Assembly (NCBI GenBank): GCA_937892105.1
Contig: CALAUZ010000100.1
Coordinates: 1-5,507, forward strand
Reading direction: 5' to 3'
Source: an uncultured Fretibacterium sp.
Lineage (GTDB): Bacteria > Synergistota > Synergistia > Synergistales > Aminobacteriaceae
DNA: 5,507 nt
Below the pieces are notes generated by a model. The model did not search any database. It had not been told where the DNA came from and saw only the letters and a program-made list of their open reading frames with translations. Each line of letters opens with the position of its first letter. Position 1 is the first letter of the stretch. Below are positions 1 through 4,503 of the stretch, piece by piece. The position numbers and the translations under genes are program-made.

Positions 1-1
1 C

Positions 2-184
2 CTGCCTAATAAGCGGGTTTTCTGTTATTATTACTCCGTGATATATCGCCATAAAACGGCACAAAGCCGACACATCATAGTAGAAGACAAATGGACACAG
101 TTTCTTTCTATGGTCAGACTACAAAATGAGCTTCATACAGAATTCAGAAAGTTATGTGTGCACAGTCTATATAAGGCTGAATAG
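2..184 (+). CDS. Possible C-terminal end of a gene running in from the left (unidentified)
   Basis: The second forward frame is open from the window edge for 60 codons and ends in TAG at 182-184. The translation is basic and aromatic-rich, with segments such as VFCYYYSVIYRH and EDKWTQFLSMVRLQNELH, and ends in HSLYKAE. It looks like a protein tail, but I recognise no domain. A 60-codon open frame can arise by chance in a sequence of this composition. The opposite strand also has an open frame across 2-118 (a stop on that strand lies at 119-121), which weakens the case. If real, the gene converges on the minus-strand genes that follow. No function is proposed. Confidence 0.25.
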   Translation: MPNKRVFCYYYSVIYRHKTAQSRHIIVEDKWTQFLSMVRLQNELHTEFRKLCVHSLYKAE

Positions 185-234
185 GTATACTTTTCCGGAA
201 ATAGGTGCAGTCCCGCTTAGTAAATCTGAGAGTA
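185..234. other. Short convergent intergenic stretch with small palindromes, no clear terminator
   Basis: This is the gap between the two tentative ORFs. It contains the palindrome GTATAC (185-190) and the 10-bp perfect palindrome TTTCCGGAAA (192-201). The hexamer ATAGGT occurs at 181-186 and 201-206, exactly 20 bp apart. A weak five-pair stem with a G-T wobble (CTTAG at 216-220, CTGAG at 226-230) lies 10 bp before an AAAATTTTT run at 237-245. That is too weak and too far from the T tract to call an intrinsic terminator. If the tentative ORF at 235-405 is not a gene, the non-coding gap extends to 371, and nothing else is recognisable there. Confidence 0.3.
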
Positions 235-405
235 TTAAAATTTTTGTATTCGTTTACCCCCACTTATAGTCATCAGCTCTCGATAAATTTTAGTGATGTC
301 GGAAATTGTAACATAATCATCAAGAAGTCTCTCACTATCTGTAAGTGAAAAATGAATTAAGTATAGTATTATCAATAATTCCTGAAAAAGTGCAGTATCT
401 TCCAT
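235..405 (-). CDS. Possible small protein of 56 residues, overlapping the glycosyltransferase end
   Basis: On the minus strand an ATG (403-405) opens 56 codons ending in TAA (235-237). The product has a hydrophobic N-terminal third (LFQELLIILYLIHF, residues 6-19). A charged, protein-like remainder follows: TDSERLLDDYVTISDITKIY, then RELMTISGGKRIQKF at the end. The frame stays open upstream only to a stop at 418-420, so it cannot extend much. It overlaps the last 34 nt of the glycosyltransferase gene in another frame. The only ribosome-binding hint is a weak TTAGG a few bases before the ATG. The residue pattern reads as a real protein, not a shadow, but I recognise no family, and chance is a serious alternative. 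It might also be a remnant of a longer gene. Confidence 0.35.
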   Translation of the reverse strand: MEDTALFQELLIILYLIHFSLTDSERLLDDYVTISDITKIYRELMTISGGKRIQKF

Positions 406-1460
406 ATGCCTAATGGTTCAATCACTGCCCGAATTGATGATTTTATGCTGACGTGAATTATTGCCTTTGTCGTGCAAAGTATCATTATATTGTGTCTTGG
501 GGGAGTGTATGTGCCTGTTTCCTGTATATGCGATTTCGTGTCATGATATGCTTTGAGCATGTTCCTTAACATTTCGGAAATGCCTATATGCCTGACTTCA
601 TAACCGTAGTGTGCCATCTGTACAGCGTCTCTGCACCACATTCGCCACCAGTATGATACATGTTCCAGAAGAGTTGTGAACCTGTGCTTGAAATACTTGT
701 CCAGCTCCTTTTGAGTGAACGCTCCCTGTAAATCTTGTTCTATCATATCAAGCTGCTCAAAAAATTGTAGTGTCTTCCTTGCAGGCGCAAAATATGCTTT
801 ATATATATCCCTGTTCTGCTCAACTGTCGATTTTTTCTCTGCCTTATTCGTAACAAATCCACCGTAGTTTACCCCGCTGTGAATAAATGCTCCCTTCCCC
901 TTCATGAGCAAATCTCGCATAACATAAAGTTCTGGATACATGTCCGAAATCTCAAAATATCGTGTTCTGTTGGGTATTGCCCTGAACAATTCAGCCTTGA
1001 ATATGCAGCCTGTAGGGTGATTGTACGTGATGAAATTCATCATCGCGTTAATACCTTCAGAAATACTGAAACCCTCGCGTTTATGGCCGTTATCTTTCAG
1101 GAATGTAATACCATTCTCGCTGGCATACATGAGCCGTTCAATGAGTGCACTGACATTTTCACCATGTATCATGTCCCTGCCCATAATTAGATACAGCCAC
1201 TCACCCCTCCCAAGTTCCAGCGAATGTTCCCAGTTCTTATGCGCACCAAGATTGCAATCATTCCTGTAGTATCTGAACCTGCAATCGTTAATCCCCGCAA
1301 GCAGTTCCCTTACGTTATCCGTTGAAGCATCATCGCTGACTACAACCTCAAAGCGCAAATCCTCAGACATCAGCAGCGCATTGACTATCTTAACCGCACC
1401 TTCTGCGTTGTTGTACACGGGTATGCAGAATGACACAACAGGCACGTTATCTTTATCCAT
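372..1460 (-). CDS. Family 2 glycosyltransferase, GT-A fold
   Basis: The 362-residue product most likely transfers a sugar from a nucleotide donor to a surface polysaccharide or similar acceptor at the inner face of the membrane; the donor and acceptor cannot be read from the sequence. The N-terminal GT-A domain is clear: the opening strand FCIPVYNN (11-18), the nucleotide-binding VSDDASTD (41-48), and YRNDCNLGAHKNW (65-77). Where most relatives carry a DxD-type metal site, this protein reads LIMGRDMI (91-98), leaving one acidic residue, Asp96. HPTGCIF (147-153) resembles the acceptor-side loop of the family. Beyond about residue 210 the protein is helical with many aromatics and has no recognisable second domain. 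The ATG at 1458-1460 is supported by GGGAGG with an 8-nt spacer. The gene follows the DUF554 gene by 15 bp and is probably co-transcribed with it. Confidence 0.88.
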   Translation of the reverse strand: MDKDNVPVVSFCIPVYNNAEGAVKIVNALLMSEDLRFEVVVSDDASTDNVRELLAGINDCRFRYYRNDCNLGAHKNWEHSLELGRGEWLYLIMGRDMIHGENVSALIERLMYASENGITFLKDNGHKREGFSISEGINAMMNFITYNHPTGCIFKAELFRAIPNRTRYFEISDMYPELYVMRDLLMKGKGAFIHSGVNYGGFVTNKAEKKSTVEQNRDIYKAYFAPARKTLQFFEQLDMIEQDLQGAFTQKELDKYFKHRFTTLLEHVSYWWRMWCRDAVQMAHYGYEVRHIGISEMLRNMLKAYHDTKSHIQETGTYTPPRHNIMILCTTKAIIHVSIKSSIRAVIEPLGIWKILHFFRNY

Positions 1461-1466
1461 ACTTTC

Positions 1467-1473
1467 AGCCTCC
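1467..1473 (-). promoter_or_regulatory. Strong ribosome binding site of the glycosyltransferase gene
   Basis: The minus strand reads TGGGAGGCTGAAAGT immediately before the ATG at 1458-1460. The GGGAGG core sits directly after the TAA stop of the DUF554 gene (1476-1478). Ribosomes finishing DUF554 would stop on top of this site, so coupled translation of the pair is likely. The site also fixes the start of the glycosyltransferase. Confidence 0.75.
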
Positions 1474-1475
1474 CA

Positions 1476-2183
1476 TTACTGCGCCAACATCATCGTGAAA
1501 AATACAACATACACCAATCCAGGCAGCATATCACCAAGCCTAAGCCTCGTAACTTTCAGAAGGTTAAGACCTATACCCATAATCATCAGGCCGCCAAGTC
1601 CTGAAATGTCAGAGTACATGTCAGCAGTGATGAACGCCTCAAGCCATGAAGCTCCCAACGTTATACCCCCCTGATACAGGAACATCGGCACAACCGAGAA
1701 TATTACCCCAAAGCCCATCGACCCTGCTAACATTGCCGAAGCTATACCGTCCATTACCCCTTTGGTCATGAGAATGTCAGGGTTATGTCTCAGACCGTCC
1801 TCAATCGCACCGATTATCGCCATTGAGCCAACGCAGAATAACACTGTCGCATTGACGAACCCCTGCGTGAAACCTGAATCCGAAGCATTCAGCTTTGACT
1901 TTATGATGTCTCCAAGAGAGTTGAGCCTGTCTTCAATGCCGAGTAATTCCCCCGTTACTGTCCCCAATACAAGGCTGAGAAGTACAGCTATGGAATGTTT
2001 TGTGTTCATCGTCATGTTTATTCCTACATATAGCGTGAACAGTCCAAGACAGTTAAAGATTGTTCCCTGCGTTCTCTCTGGTATGAATTTCCCGATAAGC
2101 AATCCTGCTGTGCTGCCAATAATTACGGCTATCGAATTGAATATAGTTCCTCCCGCTGGCAATGTCCTGAATATTTCCGTCAT
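1476..2183 (-). CDS. DUF554 family integral membrane protein (YdfK-like)
   Basis: The 235-residue product is a polytopic membrane protein of the DUF554 family, a group of presumed transporters or channels whose substrate is not established. About seven hydrophobic segments are visible, near residues 12-32, 42-58, 63-82, 108-128, 144-168, 193-210 and 216-234. Family hallmarks occur in order: NSIAVIIGSTAGLLIGKFIPER (written here in two parts, NSIAVIIGSTAG and LLIGKFIPER, 16-37), VLFCVGSMAIIGAIEDGL (114-131), KGVMDGIASAM (141-151), FLYQGGITLGA (168-178) and GLMIMGIGLNLL (198-209). The length matches the usual 220-240 residues. The chosen ATG (2181-2183) lies 16 nt from an AAGGAG sequence, unusually far. 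A four-codon leader ORF fills the space and overlaps this start by 4 nt. No better in-frame start exists upstream. It heads the minus-strand pair with the glycosyltransferase; a functional link between the two is not evident. Confidence 0.9.
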   Translation of the reverse strand: MTEIFRTLPAGGTIFNSIAVIIGSTAGLLIGKFIPERTQGTIFNCLGLFTLYVGINMTMNTKHSIAVLLSLVLGTVTGELLGIEDRLNSLGDIIKSKLNASDSGFTQGFVNATVLFCVGSMAIIGAIEDGLRHNPDILMTKGVMDGIASAMLAGSMGFGVIFSVVPMFLYQGGITLGASWLEAFITADMYSDISGLGGLMIMGIGLNLLKVTRLRLGDMLPGLVYVVFFTMMLAQ

Positions 2184-2194
2184 CGTATAAACAT
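2180..2194 (-). CDS. Putative four-codon leader ORF (MFIR) coupled to the DUF554 start
   Basis: On the minus strand AAGGAG (2200-2205) is followed after 5 nt by ATG TTT ATA CGA TGA. The TGA shares the ATGA junction with the DUF554 start codon. This ATG has the better-placed ribosome binding site of the two. A ribosome finishing the leader could restart at the DUF554 ATG. There is no repeated regulatory codon that would suggest attenuation. Such a short ORF may also be accidental, with the ribosome binding site simply serving the DUF554 ATG at long spacing. Confidence 0.3.
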   Translation of the reverse strand: MFIR

Positions 2195-2218
2195 TTATGC
2201 TCCTTCACTTTTCGGGTA

Positions 2219-2224
2219 ATTATA
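2219..2224 (-). promoter_or_regulatory. Candidate -10 box (TATAAT) for the DUF554-glycosyltransferase pair
   Basis: The minus strand carries a perfect TATAAT here. It would start a transcript near 2212, about 18 nt before the leader ATG and with the AAGGAG site inside the short leader. At a 17-bp spacer the -35 position reads ACGCAG, a poor match, so the promoter is weak, activator-dependent or wrongly assigned. Confidence 0.35.
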
Positions 2225-2234
2225 ACGCGTGATA
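2221..2234. promoter_or_regulatory. Imperfect 14-bp palindrome between the divergent promoters
   Basis: TATAACGCGTGATA is a palindrome centred on ACGCGT, with six of seven base pairs symmetric; the exception is 2224/2231. It overlaps the candidate minus-strand -10 and the first bases of the plus-strand -10. It is therefore placed where a dimeric regulator could affect both directions. No regulator gene is in the window, and a palindrome of this size can occur by chance. Confidence 0.25.
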
Positions 2235-2238
2235 GAAT
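2230..2238 (+). promoter_or_regulatory. Candidate extended -10 element for the ybaB-recR-ispDF-tsaD operon
   Basis: TGATAGAAT fits an extended -10 (TGn followed by TAGAAT). Transcription would begin around 2245, giving an untranslated leader of roughly 43 nt before ybaB. No good -35 is seen at the standard spacing, which extended -10 promoters tolerate. A TTGACT at 2238-2243 looks like a -35, but no -10 lies at 16-19 bp from it. Confidence 0.3.
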
Positions 2239-2287
2239 TGACTGCGTAGATTTATACCAATCGTCATAATAAGGAGAGTAACAATTA

Positions 2288-2599
2288 ATGAAGCTGAACA
2301 ATATCATGAAGCAGGCCAGGCAAATGCAGTCCCAGATGATGCAGATACAGGAGAACCTTGCGAACGAAACAGTTGAAGCCAGCGTAGGCGGAGGAATGGT
2401 CGTTGCAACGTTCACGGGACAGGGAGATATGAAGGCCATCAAAATAGATCCTGCTGCTGTTGACGGCGAAGACATGGAAATGCTGGAAGACCTTGTAATT
2501 TCGGCAGTGAATGAGGGCCTCAAAAAGAGCCGCGAACTTATGAGCGAGAAGATGGGCGGAATTACCGGAGCTTTAAGTGCTATGGGCATGGGGTTATAG
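2288..2599 (+). CDS. ybaB: YbaB/EbfC family nucleoid-associated protein
   Basis: The 103-residue product belongs to the YbaB/EbfC family, small dimeric DNA-binding proteins that associate with the nucleoid and are often encoded beside recR. The family layout is complete. There is an N-terminal methionine- and glutamine-rich helix (NIMKQARQMQSQMMQIQENL, 5-24) and a central beta region with VGGGMVVATFTGQGD (33-47) and IKIDPAAV (51-58). A second helix, MLEDLVISAVNEGLKKS (65-81), and a glycine/methionine tail ending in SAMGMGL follow. Length is typical. AAGGAG (2271-2276) lies 11 nt before the ATG, slightly long but good. It is the first gene of the plus-strand operon, 11 nt ahead of recR. In many bacteria dnaX precedes this pair; here a divergent DUF554 gene stands in that place. 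Confidence 0.93.
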   Translation: MKLNNIMKQARQMQSQMMQIQENLANETVEASVGGGMVVATFTGQGDMKAIKIDPAAVDGEDMEMLEDLVISAVNEGLKKSRELMSEKMGGITGALSAMGMGL

Positions 2600-2610
2600 C
2601 CTAAAATCCT

Positions 2611-3201
2611 ATGGAAGCCCTCGACAATCTCGTTAATGCCCTGAAGAAATTTCCCGGCATAGGTCTAAAGAGTGCAAGAAGAATTGCATATTACCTCATG
2701 AGGCAGGACAATTCGGAGCTTGAACGCATAGGCAGGTTAATTGCCACTCTCAAAAAAGGACTGATAACCTGTTCCGAATGCGGCAACATTTCCACCCAAG
2801 ACCCATGCAATATATGTTCTGACCCTCTCAGAGACAGAAACATGTTATGTCTTGTTGAGGACATTGAAGCACTGTCGGTGTTCGAGCAGTCGGGAATATA
2901 TAACGGACTGTATCATGTATTGGGAGGACAGTCATCTCTGAAGGGGGCAGACCTGAGCTATGAGGCTGCTGAATTTCTAAGGAGGCATGTTGAAGCCTTG
3001 AAGCCCGATGAGGTGATAATAGCGACAAATCCCAGAGTTGAAGGCGACATGGCATATTACACTATGCTGGACATACTACAGAACCCTGTAGTGAAGAAGG
3101 TTACTCGTCTCGCTTACGGCTTGCCGTTGGGTGGAAGCATTGAGTTTGCTGACAGAATGACGCTTCACACAGCATTAGAGGCTAGAAGGCAGATAATGTG
3201 A
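2611..3201 (+). CDS. recR: Recombination mediator protein RecR
   Basis: RecR forms a ring-shaped DNA clamp that works with RecO, and RecF in many species, to load RecA on gapped single-stranded DNA during cytoplasmic recombinational repair. All parts are present in the 196 residues. They are a helix-hairpin-helix (KFPGIGLKSARRIAYYL, 13-29), a zinc finger with Cys54, Cys57, Cys66 and Cys69, and a Toprim domain opening with LCLVEDIEAL (79-88, Glu83) and containing VIIATNPRVEGD (135-146). The C-terminal signature is LAYGLPLGGSIEFADRMTL followed by ALEARR (167-193). Length is typical. No Shine-Dalgarno sequence is seen in the 11 nt after the ybaB stop, so translation may depend on ribosomes leaving ybaB. 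The stop codon TGA overlaps the next ATG. Confidence 0.97.
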   Translation: MEALDNLVNALKKFPGIGLKSARRIAYYLMRQDNSELERIGRLIATLKKGLITCSECGNISTQDPCNICSDPLRDRNMLCLVEDIEALSVFEQSGIYNGLYHVLGGQSSLKGADLSYEAAEFLRRHVEALKPDEVIIATNPRVEGDMAYYTMLDILQNPVVKKVTRLAYGLPLGGSIEFADRMTLHTALEARRQIM

Positions 3202-4322
3202 TGAAGAATTTTTCGTTCGTTATAGTAGCAGGCGGCAAAGGTTCAAGGCTTGGCGCAAAGAAACAGTTTATGACACTCTCAGGGCGCGGGTTATGGCGTT
3301 GGAGTGCGGACAGTGCTGGAAGCCTCTATGATTTCGGAATGCGAGAGATTGTTCTGGTAATTCCAGAAGGAGACAGCATATCCCCCGATTGGCATAACGA
3401 CAATATTCCCTTGCGCATAACTCATGGAGGCTCTGAACGCGCTATATCCGTTTTGAACGGTCTGAACACGGCCACATGCGATTACGTCATGGTTCATGAT
3501 GCCGCAAGACCCTTCGCAGCCCCTGAGATGTTCCGGCGGTTAATGTCTGTTGTTAGCGTTGAGGCAGGCGTTGTACCCGTACTGCCTGTCAGCGATGCAT
3601 TGAAGCGTATTGACGGAGCAAAAATATCCTGCGTTGAACGTGAAGGATTGTACATTACGCAGACACCTCAAGTCTTCCCCAGAATAATGCTTATCGACGC
3701 GGTAAAAAGCTGTCCCAATGCCAAAGACGAGGCTGAAGCGTGGGAGAAAGCTGGCCATGAATTGCGTTATGTTGACGGCGAGAGGCTTAACTTCAAAGTA
3801 ACGGTGAAAGAAGATATGACTATAGCGCGCGCATTAACGGAAAATAAGATTACGAGGACAGGAATTGGCTGGGACATTCACAGGCTAATTCCAGGCAGAA
3901 GGCTTGTTCTCGGTGGAGTGGAGATTGCTTCAACGCTGGGATTGCTCGGACATTCCGACGCTGACGTTCTGACACATGCTGTTATGGACGCGATACTAGG
4001 AGCGGCAGGGCTTCCCGACATAGGAAATCTATTCCCTGCAAGCGATGAGAGTTTTCGTGGGGCTGACAGCGTTATGCTTCTTCGTGAAGTTATGAGGCGT
4101 GTGAATGATGAGGGCTGGAAGGTTGAGTTTGTTGACGCTGTATTGACGGCACAGGTTCCGAGACTTAACGGCTATCGTGAAGAGATTATGAGCAGGCTTG
4201 GAGAATTTTTCCCGTTCAACGTAAAGTTCAAATCGGCTGAAAACCTTGATGACGCTGGAAAGGGATTGTGCATGACATGCCGGGCGGTTGCTACATTAGG
4301 GAAGGTGATGGAGTTATGTTAG
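3201..4322 (+). CDS. ispDF: Bifunctional IspD/IspF enzyme of the MEP isoprenoid pathway
   Basis: This fused cytoplasmic enzyme joins MEP with CTP to give CDP-ME (IspD), and cyclises CDP-ME 2-phosphate to MEcPP, releasing CMP (IspF). The intervening IspE step is not encoded here. The IspD domain spans residues 1-215: VIVAGGKGSRLGAKKQF (7-23), GGSERAISVLNGL (76-88), VHDAARPF (98-105), TQTPQVFP (153-160) and FKVTVKEDM (198-206). The IspF domain runs from about 219: GIGWDIH (221-227) with metal ligands Asp225 and His227, GHSDADV (250-256), and MDAILGAAGLPDIGNLFP (262-279). The C-terminal motif near 342-357 departs from the usual family pattern. I chose ATG 3201, which overlaps the recR TGA by 1 nt (TGATG). 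GTG 3198 is an alternative one codon earlier, with better spacing (8 nt) from the AAGG at 3186-3189. The last codons overlap the next gene by 7 nt. Confidence 0.96.
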   Translation: MKNFSFVIVAGGKGSRLGAKKQFMTLSGRGLWRWSADSAGSLYDFGMREIVLVIPEGDSISPDWHNDNIPLRITHGGSERAISVLNGLNTATCDYVMVHDAARPFAAPEMFRRLMSVVSVEAGVVPVLPVSDALKRIDGAKISCVEREGLYITQTPQVFPRIMLIDAVKSCPNAKDEAEAWEKAGHELRYVDGERLNFKVTVKEDMTIARALTENKITRTGIGWDIHRLIPGRRLVLGGVEIASTLGLLGHSDADVLTHAVMDAILGAAGLPDIGNLFPASDESFRGADSVMLLREVMRRVNDEGWKVEFVDAVLTAQVPRLNGYREEIMSRLGEFFPFNVKFKSAENLDDAGKGLCMTCRAVATLGKVMELC

Positions 4323-4498
4323 CGTTCAGGCATAACAGGGAATGCGACAGTAAATTATGGTTTGGGGAATTAGCGTTAAACGGTTTTGAGCAATATATCT
4401 TCAATGACGATATTATGATGCCGTCGCTGTTTGATGCCTATGATGATTTTGTTGAACATTCATGGCCGGAATTTGTCGAAGATAACTCGTTCATGTAA
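4316..4498 (+). CDS. Small acidic protein of unknown function between ispDF and tsaD
   Basis: The 60-residue product is strongly acidic (13 Asp/Glu against 3 Arg/Lys) and rich in Phe, Trp and Tyr. Visible segments are KLWFGELALNGFEQYIF (13-29) and FDAYDDFVEHSWPEFVED (39-56). There is no signal peptide, membrane segment or metal motif, and I do not recognise a family. The ATG at 4316 overlaps the ispDF stop by 7 nt (ATGTTAG), with AAGGTG 8 nt upstream as ribosome binding site. In-frame ATGs at 4268 and 4277 would lie deep inside ispDF and are less likely. The stop is 5 nt before tsaD, which has no ribosome binding site of its own, so one role may be to deliver ribosomes to tsaD. A small acidic cytoplasmic binding partner is equally possible. 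Confidence 0.6.
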   Translation: MLAFRHNRECDSKLWFGELALNGFEQYIFNDDIMMPSLFDAYDDFVEHSWPEFVEDNSFM

Positions 4499-4503
4499 TA
4501 GCC

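Noticed and set aside
332..348. Hairpin TCACT/AGTGA as a terminator near the end of the glycosyltransferase gene.
   Set aside because: The stem has only five pairs and is followed by A residues on the plus strand, with no T tract on either strand.
1762..2190. A 142-codon plus-strand frame opposite the DUF554 gene.
   Set aside because: The DUF554 hallmarks on the minus strand explain the sequence, and this frame has no own ribosome binding site or motif.
2238..2270. TTGACT (2238-2243) with CATAAT (2265-2270) as a classical promoter for ybaB.
   Set aside because: The spacer would be 21 bp, and transcription would start inside or past the ribosome binding site.
2053..2589. A 178-codon minus-strand frame running across the divergent promoter region and opposite ybaB.
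   Set aside because: It is antisense to ybaB and overlaps the start of the DUF554 gene in another frame. Its translation is rich in Ser, Pro and Ile in the way antisense shadows are, and has no recognisable motif.
4268..4498. A longer 76-codon version of the small acidic gene starting at 4268.
   Set aside because: The extra 16 codons lie inside the conserved end of ispDF, and the ATG at 4316 has a well-placed AAGGTG site.
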